Shown piece after piece: positions 48,796 to 57,329 of a stretch of DNA of 64,000 nt (positions within the stretch are counted from its first letter, which is position 1; each line of letters opens with the position of its first letter). This DNA comes from Nocardiopsis potens DSM 45234. Lineage in GTDB: Bacteria > Actinomycetota > Actinomycetes > Streptosporangiales > Streptosporangiaceae. The notes under the pieces were generated by a model. It made no database searches. It saw nothing but the letters and a program-made list of their open reading frames with translations, and had not been told where the DNA came from. Position numbers and translations under genes: made by a program. The DNA lies in NCBI RefSeq assembly GCF_000341105.1, contig NZ_ANBB01000062.1, positions 18,370 to 82,369 on the forward strand. The letters are read 5' to 3'.

Positions 48796-51700
48796 TCAGC
48801 GCCCCGGGCGGACCGGGGGGAAGGCGATGGTGTCCCGGATGGGGCGGCCGGTGAGGGTGATGAGCAGCCGGTCGATGCCCATGCCGAGGCCGCCCGCCGG
48901 AGGCATGCCGTACTCCATCGCGGCGAGGAAGTCCTCGTCCAGGTGCATCGCCTCGGGGTCGCCGCCGGCCGCCAGCAGGGACTGGGCGGTGAGCCGGGCG
49001 CGCTGCTCGACCGGGTCGTTCAGCTCCGAGTAGCCGGTGCCCAGCTCCAGGCCCATCGCGATCAGGTCCCACTTCTCGGCGAGCAGCGGGTCCCGGCGGT
49101 GCCCGCGGGCCAGCGGGGAGGTCTCGGCCGGGTAGTCCCGGACGAACGTGGGCGCCGCCAGGTGCTCCTCCACCAGCGCCTCGAACGCCTCCTGCACCAG
49201 CCGACCCTGCCCCCACTCCGGGTCGGCCGGGACGCCCGCGGCCTCGGCCAGCCGGCGCACCTCGCGCAGCGGGGTCGCGGTCGTGACCTCCTCGCCCAGC
49301 GCCTCCGAGACCGCCCCGTAGACGGTGGTCTCGCGCCACGGCTCGGCCAGGTCGAACTCGGTGCCGCCGCGCGCCACCACGGTGGTGCCGAGCGCCGCGC
49401 GGGCGGCGGCGACCACCAGGTCCCGGATGAGCCGGGCGACGGTGTCGTAGTCGCCGTAGGGCTGGTAGGCCTCCAGCATGGTGAACTCGGGGTTGTGCCG
49501 CGGGGACAGCCCCTCGTTGCGGAAGTTGCGGTTCAGCTCGAAGATCCGTCCGGCGCCGCCGACCAGCAGCCGCTTCAGGTACAGCTCGGGGGCGATGCGC
49601 AGGTACATCGAGCTGTTCAGCGCGTTCATCCGGGTGGTGAACGGCCGGGCCGCCGCGCCGCCGTGCACCGGCTGCAGCATCGGCGTCTCCACCTCCAGGA
49701 AGCCGCGGGAGCGCAGCTCGTCGCGGACCGCGGCCACCGCGTCGCCGCGCACCCGCAGCATCCGGCGGGCCTCGTCGTTGACGATCAGGTCGACGTGGCG
49801 GCGGCGGGCCCGCGCCTCGGCGTCCAGGCGGCGGGGCAGCGGCCGCAGGCACTTGGCGGTCATCGCCCACCGCTCGGCGTGCACGGTCAGCTCCCCGGTG
49901 CGAGTGGTGACCACCTCGCCGGTGACGCCGACCTGGTCGCCCAGGTCCACCAGGCCGCCCCAGCGGCCGAAGTCCGCGGTGGCGTCGGCGCTGAGCATCA
50001 CCTGGACGTCGCCGGTCTCGTCGCGCAGCACCGCGAAGCCGATCCGGCCGTGGTCGCGCTCGCGCACCACCCGGCCGGCGACGGTCACCCGGCGGCCGGT
50101 GCGCTCGTCGGCCGGCAGGCCGGCGAACTCCTCGGCGAGCGCCGCGGCGGTGCCGGTGGGTTCGAACCCCACCGGGTAGGGGTCGACGCCCTCCGCGCGG
50201 AGCCGGTCCAGCTTGGCGTGGCGGACCCGCTCCTGCTCGGTGAGCCTGCGCCGCGGGTAGCGGGCGGCCTCGGCCTCCTCCTCGATGGCGCGGATCCGCT
50301 CCAGCAGGTCCTGGGAGACCGCGAGGGAGCCGGGGCCGTGCCTGCGCGGCTCGGGCAGGAACCCTTCGGCGCGGCCGGCCGCGATGGCCACCGAGCCGAT
50401 GTCGCCGCTGCGCCGGAAGCAGACGTAGCGCGGCACCCACTCCGGGTGGTACTTGGCGTTTGCCTGGTAGAGCGTCTCCAGCTGCCAGAACCGGGAGGCC
50501 AGCATGAGCACCCGGTGGACGGCGCGGAGCACCGGTCCGGCGCCGATCCGGGCGCCGCGCTCGAACACCCCGCGCAGCATCGCGAAGTTGAGCGAGACCC
50601 GGCGCACGCCGAGCCCGCCGCCCTGCTCGGCCAGGGCGGCGACCATGAACTCGTTGACGCCGTTCTCCGCGTCCGGGTCGCGGCGCATCAGGTCCAGGGA
50701 GAGGCCGGTGCGCCCCCAGGGGACGAAGCCGAGCATCCCGCGCAGGCGGCCCTCGCCGTCGAGCGCCTCCACCACCGTGTAATCGCCGTCCCGGGGGTCG
50801 CCGAGCCGGCCCAGCGCCATGGAGAAGCCGCGCTCGGCCTCCCCGCCCCGCCACCGGTCGGCCGCGACGATGAGGTCGGCGGCCTCGTCGGCGGGGATCC
50901 GCCGGGCGCGGCGCACCCGGGCGGTGTACCCGGCCCGCTCCACCCGGCGCACCGCCTGGCGGACCGGGCGCATCGCCCTTCCGTCCAGGCCGAACTCGGC
51001 CAGGTCGAGGACGGCCTCGTCGCCGAGCTCCAAGGCGTCCAGGCCCTGGCCGGCGTAGGCCGCGGCGGCCCGCTCCCCGGCGCCGAGCACACCGGGGGTC
51101 CAGGCGTGCGCCCGGCACTCCTCCAGCCAGCGGCGGATCGCCTCCGGCCAGGCCTCCGGGTCGCCCAGCGGGTCGCCGGAGGCCAGGCAGACCGGGCCGA
51201 CCGCGCGGTAGGCGACCGCGGCGCGCCCGCTCGGCGCGAACACGACGTCCTTGTCGTCGCGGAGCGCGAAGTAGCCGAGCGAGTCCTGGTCGCCGTACTC
51301 GGCGAGCAGCCGGCGCGCGCCCAGCTCCTCCTCGGGGCTGAGCACCGCGCGGGCGCGGGAGGGGCGGAACATCACCCAGACGGTGGCCAGCAGCAGGCCG
51401 CTGCCGAGGACGCCGAGCAGCAGGTCGACCCAGCCGGGCACCAGGATGCCGAGGAACTCGCCGGTGACCCGGGGGCCGAACACCGTCTGCAGCACCGCGT
51501 AGGCGACGTCGGCGGTCACCGGGCCGTCGGGGTCGCCGTCGTTCTGCGCGACCACGGTGGTGCCGAGCACCACGACGACCGCGAGCAGCACGCCGAAGAC
51601 GGCCGCGGCGACCTTGCGCCGGGCCGGGTCGGGCCGGGCGGCGAACTCCCGCCGGGCCGCGACCAGCCAGACGACCTGCGCGAGCACCAGCACGGAGGGG

Positions 51701-52044
51701 ACGGCGAGCAGCGCCGCGGCGTCCAGCACCGGGATCTGCCGCCGCTCGTCGGGCGCCAGCGCCAGGTAGCCGACGAGGAAGAGCGCGGTGCGGGCCAGCA
51801 CCACCCCCAGCACCGCCAGCTGGATCCGCCAGGCCGACCGCTTGCCCCGGCGCAGTCCGACGGAGAGCAGCAGCATCAGCGCGGCGAACGGCAGGCTCGG
51901 CCACCAGCCGAGCGCGTAGACGACGCCGATCCGGTCCACCCGCAGGATCCAGTCGTCCACCGCCGCCGACAGCCAGGTGAGCAGCGACAGTGCCGCCACC
52001 ACCCGCGCGTACCAGCAGAAGAAGGCCGGCGCGGCCTTGACCAT
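48796..52044 (-). CDS. lysX: Bifunctional lysylphosphatidylglycerol synthase / lysyl-tRNA ligase LysX
   Basis: A 1082-residue fusion. The first about 220 residues hold six or so membrane helices. A DUF2156 aminoacyl-transferase domain follows ([37 protein letters not shown] ... [15 protein letters not shown]). The C-terminal half is a class II LysRS with an OB fold and the core motifs [34 protein letters not shown] (motif 2) and [15 protein letters not shown] (motif 3). In mycobacteria LysX adds lysine to phosphatidylglycerol, giving resistance to cationic peptides. The ATG at 52044 follows AAGGA. A separate housekeeping lysS is presumably elsewhere. Confidence 0.95.
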   Translation of the reverse strand: MVKAAPAFFCWYARVVAALSLLTWLSAAVDDWILRVDRIGVVYALGWWPSLPFAALMLLLSVGLRRGKRSAWRIQLAVLGVVLARTALFLVGYLALAPDERRQIPVLDAAALLAVPSVLVLAQVVWLVAARREFAARPDPARRKVAAAVFGVLLAVVVVLGTTVVAQNDGDPDGPVTADVAYAVLQTVFGPRVTGEFLGILVPGWVDLLLGVLGSGLLLATVWVMFRPSRARAVLSPEEELGARRLLAEYGDQDSLGYFALRDDKDVVFAPSGRAAVAYRAVGPVCLASGDPLGDPEAWPEAIRRWLEECRAHAWTPGVLGAGERAAAAYAGQGLDALELGDEAVLDLAEFGLDGRAMRPVRQAVRRVERAGYTARVRRARRIPADEAADLIVAADRWRGGEAERGFSMALGRLGDPRDGDYTVVEALDGEGRLRGMLGFVPWGRTGLSLDLMRRDPDAENGVNEFMVAALAEQGGGLGVRRVSLNFAMLRGVFERGARIGAGPVLRAVHRVLMLASRFWQLETLYQANAKYHPEWVPRYVCFRRSGDIGSVAIAAGRAEGFLPEPRRHGPGSLAVSQDLLERIRAIEEEAEAARYPRRRLTEQERVRHAKLDRLRAEGVDPYPVGFEPTGTAAALAEEFAGLPADERTGRRVTVAGRVVRERDHGRIGFAVLRDETGDVQVMLSADATADFGRWGGLVDLGDQVGVTGEVVTTRTGELTVHAERWAMTAKCLRPLPRRLDAEARARRRHVDLIVNDEARRMLRVRGDAVAAVRDELRSRGFLEVETPMLQPVHGGAAARPFTTRMNALNSSMYLRIAPELYLKRLLVGGAGRIFELNRNFRNEGLSPRHNPEFTMLEAYQPYGDYDTVARLIRDLVVAAARAALGTTVVARGGTEFDLAEPWRETTVYGAVSEALGEEVTTATPLREVRRLAEAAGVPADPEWGQGRLVQEAFEALVEEHLAAPTFVRDYPAETSPLARGHRRDPLLAEKWDLIAMGLELGTGYSELNDPVEQRARLTAQSLLAAGGDPEAMHLDEDFLAAMEYGMPPAGGLGMGIDRLLITLTGRPIRDTIAFPPVRPGR

Positions 52045-52664
52045 GCGTTCCTTCACGCCCCGCTCCCCCGATTCCCTCGGTCGCACCAGATCGAAAACTC
52101 CGCCCGCCCGCCGGCCGCCGGGTGCTCGAAGCCGGATGCTCGAAGCCGGGTGCTCGAAAGGGGGCACCGCGGCTCCGGCCGCGCATCCGCCGCCGGGGGG
52201 AGCAGGGCGGTTCGCGGGCCGTCGCGGGGAGGGGCGCTCGCGCATCATAGGTGCTCAGAGCCGTTCGGCGACTCGGCCGAAGGAACGAAACGAGTGGCCG
52301 GGGGATACGACCTTCCGCCGTATCTCCCGGTCCCGCGGCCCTCCTCTCGGACGAGGCGGCGCCCCGGCGGACCGCCGCGCATCCGGCCGGAAGCATGCCG
52401 CCTCCCCGTTCCCCTCGCCTCGGAGCCCCGCCCACCCTCGCACTTCTCCGGATCGTAATGCGGCCGTCGCTTTCCGCGACATCGGTGTGCGCGCGCCGCT
52501 CCGAGCCCCGACGGGCGGCGCCGGGCCGGGCATCGCGCTTCTCACAGGCGCTCAAGCCGCGGGGGCGGGCGCTGCTCCGGCAGAGTCGTATGGAGCGGCC
52601 GGGCCCTCCGGCGCCGCCGCTCTCCTACCCCCATCCCTGTCCCCGTCTCAGGAAGAACACCGCC
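52045..52664. other. Divergent lysX/CPBP intergenic region
   Basis: About 620 bases with no convincing gene. A triplicated 14-bp repeat lies at 52117-52158. Bases 52250-52330 and 52440-52500 are less GC-rich and may hold the two promoters. Open frames crossing it lack ribosome sites and coding-like composition. Confidence 0.4.
52117..52158. repeat. Tandem repeat upstream of lysX, 14-bp unit, three copies
   Basis: GCCGGGTGCTCGAA, GCCGGATGCTCGAA and GCCGGGTGCTCGAA follow one another at 52117-52130, 52131-52144 and 52145-52158. A single base differs in the middle copy. They lie 73-114 bases before the lysX start, where an activator or repressor could bind. Confidence 0.8.
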
Positions 52665-53429
52665 GTGCCCGCTCCCGCCGCTCCGCTGCTCGACACCCGC
52701 GTGCGGTTCCGCGACGCCGCCGCCCTGGCCGGGCTGACCCTCGCCTCGGGCGCGGTGGTGCTCGGGGCCGGGCTGCTGTCCGCGACGACCTTCGCCCGCG
52801 ACTGGCCCGCCCCGGAGCGGCTCGCGCTGGCGGTCGGCCCGCTGGCCGTGCTCACCCCCTGCCTCGCACCGGCCCTCGGCGCCGCGCTGCTGATGCGCCG
52901 CGGCCCCCGCCTGGGCCTGCGCGATCTGGGCCTGACCCGGCCGAACAGGTTCCCCGTCGGGCTGCTGCTGTGGGTGCCGCTGGCGGTGCTGAGCGCGATG
53001 CTGTCGACCGGCGCCGCCCTCGGCCTGGCCGCGCTGCTCAGGAGCGGGGGGCTCCTCGGGGGCGAGGGCGGAGGCTCGGGCGGCGGCTCCTCCTCGTCTG
53101 CGTCGGGGCTGGTGGCGGACCTGCCGCTCGGCCCCGCCCTGGCCATCGCCCTGGGCACGGTGCTGCTCTTCCCCCTGTTGGAGGAGGTGCTGTTCCGCGG
53201 CATGCTGCACGGCGCCCTCTCCCGCAGCCTGGCGCCGTGGGCCGCCGCAGTGGTCTCGGCACTGGTGTTCTCCGCGGCGCACGTGACCCCGCTGCTCATG
53301 CCCTACACCCTGGTGCTGGGGCTGTGGCTGGCCTGGCTGCACCGCCGCTACGAGTCGATCCTCCCCGGCCTGGTGCTGCACTGCTGCAACAACGCCCTGG
53401 TCGCCGCCATCGCACTCGCAGGCCTGTAG
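52665..53429 (+). CDS. CPBP family intramembrane glutamic protease
   Basis: A 254-residue membrane protein with about seven hydrophobic helices. The CPBP/ABI signature LLEEVLFRGMLHG supplies Glu173, Glu174 and Arg178, and FSAAHV supplies His206. A third motif, HCCNNALVA, is near the C-terminus. A low-complexity Gly/Ser stretch lies at about residues 127-145 between helices. Family members are CAAX-type or regulatory intramembrane proteases, and some are bacteriocin-immunity factors. I chose the GTG at 52665 with AGGAA upstream. It is divergent from lysX; both act at the membrane, but a functional link is not shown. Confidence 0.88.
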   Translation: MPAPAAPLLDTRVRFRDAAALAGLTLASGAVVLGAGLLSATTFARDWPAPERLALAVGPLAVLTPCLAPALGAALLMRRGPRLGLRDLGLTRPNRFPVGLLLWVPLAVLSAMLSTGAALGLAALLRSGGLLGGEGGGSGGGSSSSASGLVADLPLGPALAIALGTVLLFPLLEEVLFRGMLHGALSRSLAPWAAAVVSALVFSAAHVTPLLMPYTLVLGLWLAWLHRRYESILPGLVLHCCNNALVAAIALAGL

Positions 53430-53517
53430 CCCGGCCCCGGCCCGTCACCGGAGAGGGAGAGAGAGGAGAGAGGACGGGCCTGCGGGCGGGGAGGGCGGAG
53501 CCGGGTGCACCTGCCAG
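53430..53517. other. Gap between the CPBP gene and the repeat array
   Basis: A purine-rich stretch (GGAGAGGGAGAGAGAGGAGAG around 53450-53472) follows the CPBP stop codon. No gene or clear terminator stem is visible. Confidence 0.4.
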
Positions 53518-53950
53518 GCGCGGCGCCTCGCGGAGCGGGGGTTAAAGCCGGCAGCGAAGGCGGGGGTGGGGACCTGCCAGTCGGTCGGGCGCGGCACCCC
53601 ACAGAGCGAAGGCCAAGACGAGCGGCGACGGCAGCGGTTGGGGCGGGGCGGGGGTGGTCGCCCGAGCGCGGCACCCCACGGGACGAGGGATCAAACGGGC
53701 AGCGAAGGCGGCAGCGGGGACCGGCCGGTCGGTCGGGCGCGGCGCCCCACGGAGCGAAGGCCAAGACGGGCAGCGAGGGCGGAAGGGGCACCGGCCGGTC
53801 GGTTTGGTGCGGCACCTCACGGGGCGAAGGTTCAAACCGGCGGCGACGGCGCAGGCAGGGACGGGGCGCGGGTGTCGGCCGGGCGCGGCGCCTCACGGGG
53901 CGGGGGTTCAAGCGGGCGGCGAAGGCGGGAGCGGGTCGGGCGCCGCGTTC
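53518..53950 (+). repeat. Array of six forward, roughly 70-bp, imperfect repeat units
   Basis: Units begin near 53518, 53590, 53666, 53738, 53807 and 53882 and are 69-76 bases long. Each has a core GCGCGGC(G/A)CC(C/T)CAC, then GG(G/A)GCG(A/G)AGG, then TTCAA or CCAAG, and ends in (G/A)GCGGCGA(A/C)GGCGG. Variable tails follow, either ACCGGCCGGTCGGTC or a G-rich GGGGCGGGGG type. In several units CGCCCC-AC-GGGGCG can form a small hairpin. Stop codons and frame changes between units argue against coding. Confidence 0.85.
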
Positions 53951-54086
53951 ACCGGCCCGGCCCGGTCGAGCCTCCCGGCGGGAGGAGGCGGCGCCCCGGC
54001 GAAGGGGGCGGGCCGCCCGCCCGCGTCGCCGGGGGTGGTCATATCCCCTATGCCGGGTTTGCGGCAGGGAACGGGCGGAGGCGGGA

Positions 54087-54379
54087 GCGCCCTGCGCACC
54101 GCGAGAGCACCCCGATTACATCTACCAGCGAGTAGTAAGCCCCGAGACCCCCGCCGACCCCTCGCCGATTACCCAGAGTGGCCAATCGGAGGGACGAATA
54201 CGACATCTCGTTCCCCCGCCACCCCTTCCCGGGTTCCGGCCCCCTGCCTTGCGGCCTTCCGGGCGCCTCAAACCCCCGAACACCGGCCCGATCAGGGCGA
54301 ATCAGGCCCTCAGAGGCCCGATCCGACCCAGGGTGCGCGCCCGGGAATCACCGGAGTGCTCTCGCGGTGCGCAGGGCGC
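54087..54379. mobile_element. 293-bp element with 24-bp perfect terminal inverted repeats (MITE-like)
   Basis: Bases 54087-54110 (starting GCGCCCTGCGCACC) are the exact reverse complement of 54356-54379, and 28 bases match if one mismatch is allowed. The interior is less GC-rich than its flanks and has no supportable gene. A TAC-CAGCGA-GTA dyad lies near 54124. I see no target-site duplication. It could be a miniature inverted-repeat element, or simply the inner arms of the larger symmetrical repeat structure centred at about 54.23 kb. Confidence 0.5.
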
Positions 54380-54510
54380 CCCACCCAACCATCACCCTGC
54401 GTATTCACCCAGGTCAGGAAGGGGGAGCGGTTTCAGAGGCGGCCGGCCCCGACGCCCGGGGCGACGCGGGCACGGCGATCCCGCCCCGCGAGAGGCCGCA
54501 CCCGGGCGAC

Positions 54511-54932
54511 CACCCCCGCCACGCCCCCACCTGCGCCGTCACCGCCGGCTTGAACCCCGGCCCCGTGGGGCGCCGCACCCGACCGACCGGCCGGTCCCCC
54601 TCCCGCCTTCGCTGCCCGCTTGAGCCTCCGCTCCGTGAGGCGCCGCGCCCGACCGACCGGCCGGTCCCCACCGCCGCCTTCGCTGCCTGCTTGAACTTGC
54701 ACTTCGCGGGGCGCCGCGCTCGGGCGACCGCCCCCGCCACGCCCCCACCTGCGCCGTCGCCGCCGGTTTGAACCTCGACTCTGTGGGGCGCCGCGCCCGG
54801 GTGAGGCGCTCGCCCCGCCCCCACCGCTGCCGTCGCCGCCGGCCTGAACCTTCGCCTCGCGAGACGCCGCGCCCGACCGACCGACCGGCCGGTCCTCTTC
54901 CCGCCCTCGCTGCCGGCCTGAACCGCCGCGCC
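54511..54932 (-). repeat. Array of about six inverted copies of the same repeat units
   Basis: These units are reverse complements of those at 53518-53950. Their ends (GGGGCGCCGCGCCC and variants) fall near 54580, 54650, 54722, 54800, 54872 and 54932. The same ACCGACCGGCCGGT and G-rich tails occur. The two arrays are nearly mirror-symmetric about 54.225 kb. No coding sequence can be supported between 53430 and 54982. Confidence 0.85.
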
Positions 54933-54982
54933 CGGGTGGCCACCTCCGCCCTGCTCCCGCCGCCGCCTCGCCGCCGATCACC

Positions 54983-55630
54983 TCATCCTTCGTCCGCCGC
55001 CGCCTTGCGGGCGATCAGGAAGGCCTGCGGGGCGGTCTCGTCGGACAGGCGCGCGCGGTCCATCCGGGCCTCGATCGCGAAGCCGGCCTGCTCGGCGAGG
55101 GCGGCCAGGCGGTCGGGCATCCAGCGGTGGAAGTCCAGTTCGACCCGGTGGCCGAAGGCCTCGGTGAAGCTCAGCGGCTCCTCGCCGACCTGAAAGCCGA
55201 GCAGCAGGCGGCCCCCGGGGGCCAGCGCCCGGTGGAACCCGGCGAGCGCGCCGGGCACGTCCTCCGGCAGGAGGTGGATGAGGGAGTACCAGGCCACCAC
55301 GGCTCCGAAGCCGCCCTCCGGGGCGTCGAGGGCGGTCATCGAGCCCTCCTCGAAGCGCACCCCCGGGTGGAGGCGGCGGGCCACCGCGAGCATGCCCGGC
55401 GACAGGTCGACGCCGTGCACGTCCAGACCGAGCGAGGCCAGGTGCGCGGTCACCCGGCCGGGGCCGCAGCCGACGTCGACCACCGGGCCGCGCACCAGTT
55501 CGGCGAAGCCGGCGAGTACCGCCCGGTCCAGCGGCTTGCCGGACAGCTGGTCCGCGAAGTGCTCGTCGTAGTCGGCGGCGATGGCGTCGTAGGAGGCCCG
55601 GGTGGCCTCCTGGTAAGCGGGTCGGGTCAT
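54983..55630 (-). CDS. Class I SAM-dependent methyltransferase
   Basis: A 215-residue Rossmann methyltransferase. YDAIAADYDEHFADQL precedes motif I VVDVGCGPGRVTAHLASLG (about 50-68), the acidic loop is VHGVDLSPGMLAVAR, and motif II/III is FGAVVAWYSLIHLLPED with LAPGGRLLLGFQVGEE. It belongs to the UbiE/Methyltransf_11-25 type; the substrate is unknown. It ends about 50 bases from the inverted repeat array. A second methyltransferase gene lies upstream on the same strand. Confidence 0.9.
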   Translation of the reverse strand: MTRPAYQEATRASYDAIAADYDEHFADQLSGKPLDRAVLAGFAELVRGPVVDVGCGPGRVTAHLASLGLDVHGVDLSPGMLAVARRLHPGVRFEEGSMTALDAPEGGFGAVVAWYSLIHLLPEDVPGALAGFHRALAPGGRLLLGFQVGEEPLSFTEAFGHRVELDFHRWMPDRLAALAEQAGFAIEARMDRARLSDETAPQAFLIARKAAADEG

Positions 55631-55734
55631 GGCCGGGCAGACTACCGGTTCCGCCGGGCCGGTGCCGCCCGGGGCGGCGGGCCCGGTTTTTCGGTCCTGT
55701 TCGGTTCCGGCTGCCTGCGCCGGTCGGAGCGGAT

Positions 55735-56496
55735 TCAGGCGGGTTTGCGCGCCTCGATGAGGAAGCGGGTGGTGGTGGCCGTGAACGGGCCCTCCGCCTC
55801 GATCAGGGCGTGCAGGTCGCGCAGGCGCTCCCGGTGCTCGTCCACGGTGAAGCCGGGGACCATCCACACCACCTTGCGGAGGAAGTAGACGACCGCGCCG
55901 ATGTCGCGGAACTCGGTGTGCAGCTCGGCGGTGCGCAGGTCGACCACCTCCAGCCCGGCCGCCTCGGCGGCGCGGCGGGCGTCGTCGGGGTGGCGGGCGC
56001 GCCGGACCTCCTCCGGCTGCGGGCCGAGAAAGAACTCCACCAGCTCGAAGACACTGGCCGGCCCGACCTGCTGGGAGAGGTAGCGGCCGCCGGGGCGCAG
56101 CACCCGGGCGATCTCGGCCCAGTGCACGGCCACCGGATGGCGGCTGACCACCAGGTCGAACGCCTCGGCGGCGAAGGGCAGCGGCGGCCGGTCGGCGTCG
56201 GCCACCACCACCGCGCCCAGCGGGTGCAGCAGCCGGGTCGCCTTGTCGACGTTGGGCGGCCAGCCCTCGGTGGCGACCATGGCCGGCGGCAGCCGCTCGG
56301 CGCCGGCCAGCACCTCTCCCCCGCCGGTCTGCACGTCCAGCGCGGCCCCGGCCCCGGCCAGCCGCTCGCTCATCAGCCGCTGGTACCCCCAGGGCGGCCG
56401 CTCCTCCACCGCCCTGCCGTCCAGCCAGGAGAAGTCCCAGCCCTCGACCGGGACCGCCGCGGCCTCCGCCACCAGTTCGTCGAACGTTCGCGCCAT
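55735..56496 (-). CDS. Methyltransferase domain protein
   Basis: A 253-residue SAM-dependent methyltransferase with a degenerate motif I (ALDVQTGGGEVLAGA) and clear later motifs: FDLVVSRHPVAVHWAEIARVLRPGGRYLSQQVG. The distinctive C-terminal section YFLRKVVWMVPGFTVDEHRERLRDLH ... TATTTRFLIEARKP is shared by an actinobacterial subfamily. The ATG at 56496 follows GGGAGG. It lies 104 bases upstream of the other methyltransferase gene on the same strand. The substrate is unknown. Confidence 0.88.
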   Translation of the reverse strand: MARTFDELVAEAAAVPVEGWDFSWLDGRAVEERPPWGYQRLMSERLAGAGAALDVQTGGGEVLAGAERLPPAMVATEGWPPNVDKATRLLHPLGAVVVADADRPPLPFAAEAFDLVVSRHPVAVHWAEIARVLRPGGRYLSQQVGPASVFELVEFFLGPQPEEVRRARHPDDARRAAEAAGLEVVDLRTAELHTEFRDIGAVVYFLRKVVWMVPGFTVDEHRERLRDLHALIEAEGPFTATTTRFLIEARKPA

Positions 56497-56636
56497 ACCC
56501 GGAGCCTCCCATTCCGGCGGCCGCCCGGACCAGCGGTTTTCCTCCGTGTCCCGGCCTGCACTCCGGCCCGTGTCCCAGCCCTTGTCCCGGCCCGCGCCCC
56601 GCCCCGCGCCCCGGGGTTCCCGCGCCGCGCCGGCGG

Positions 56637-57329
56637 TCAGCGGGCCCAGCGGTAGCGGTGCTCGGGCCGGCCGGCCGAGCCGTAGCGCAGCCGCAGCTCG
56701 GCGCGGCCGTCGGCGCACAGGTGCTCCAGGTAGCGGCGGGCGGTGACCCGGGAGACGCCGGTGCGCCGGCCCACCTCGGCGGCGGACAGCTCGCCCTCGG
56801 CCTCGCGCAGGGTGCGGGCGACCAGCTCGCTGGTGGCCGCGGTGAGGCCCTTGGGCAGCGAATGCGCGGAGGCCGGGCGGAGCAGGCCGAACAGCCGGTC
56901 CACCTCGCTCTGGGTGGCCTCGCCGGTGCCGGAGAGCCGGCGGCGGGCCACCGCGTACCGCTCCAGCTGGTCCCGGAGGGCACTGAGCGGGAACGGTTTG
57001 AGCAGGTAGTGCACGGCGCCGCCGTGCAGCGCGGCGCGCACCTGCTCGATGTCGCGGACGGCGGTGATCACCAGGAAGTCCACCGGGTTGCGGTCCCGCC
57101 CGCCGTCCCGGTCGGCCGCGCGCAGCTCGCGCATGACCGAGATGCCGGGGGCGTCGGGCAGGTACAGGTCGAGCAGGACCAGGTCGGGGCGGAGCCGGTG
57201 CACCTCGGCGAGCGCGGACGCCGCGGTGTGCGCCTCGCCGACCACCTCGAATCCGGGCACCGAGGCCACCAGCTCCCTGTGGGTCTGCGCGACGCGCACG
57301 TCGTCGTCGACCACCAGGACCCGGGTCAT
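56637..57329 (-). CDS. CitB/DcuR-type response regulator
   Basis: A 230-residue response regulator. The receiver domain has the acidic pair VVDDD (7-10), the phospho-acceptor Asp54 in LVLLDLYLPD, and Lys in YLLKPFPLSAL. The C-terminal HTH is GELSAAEVGRRTGVSRVTARRYLEHLCADGRAELRLRYGSAGRPEHRY, typical of the CitB/MalR group. It overlaps the sensor-kinase gene by 4 bases (ATGA), so the two are co-translated. It is divergent from tctCBA and presumably activates it in response to a tricarboxylate or related acid. Confidence 0.92.
   Translation of the reverse strand: MTRVLVVDDDVRVAQTHRELVASVPGFEVVGEAHTAASALAEVHRLRPDLVLLDLYLPDAPGISVMRELRAADRDGGRDRNPVDFLVITAVRDIEQVRAALHGGAVHYLLKPFPLSALRDQLERYAVARRRLSGTGEATQSEVDRLFGLLRPASAHSLPKGLTAATSELVARTLREAEGELSAAEVGRRTGVSRVTARRYLEHLCADGRAELRLRYGSAGRPEHRYRWAR

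Noticed and set aside
48943..52458. A 1171-codon open frame opposite lysX
   Set aside because: It is antisense to an intact lysX with all LysRS motifs. The product is compositionally biased and lacks a ribosome site.
52251..52664. N-terminal extension of the CPBP protease gene
   Set aside because: The 138 extra codons are Arg/Pro-rich and have no Shine-Dalgarno. The GTG at 52665 has AGGAA and starts just before the first helix.
53505..54623. Long open frames across the repeat array (up to 372 codons)
   Set aside because: They arise from stop-poor GC-rich repeats, exist in several frames at once, have no start signals and show no family motifs.
53518..54932. Interpretation of the repeat array as CRISPR or tRNA-like genes
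   Set aside because: Units differ in length, spacers are not unique, and both orientations occur. The TTCAA box resembles a T-arm, but no cloverleaf can be drawn.
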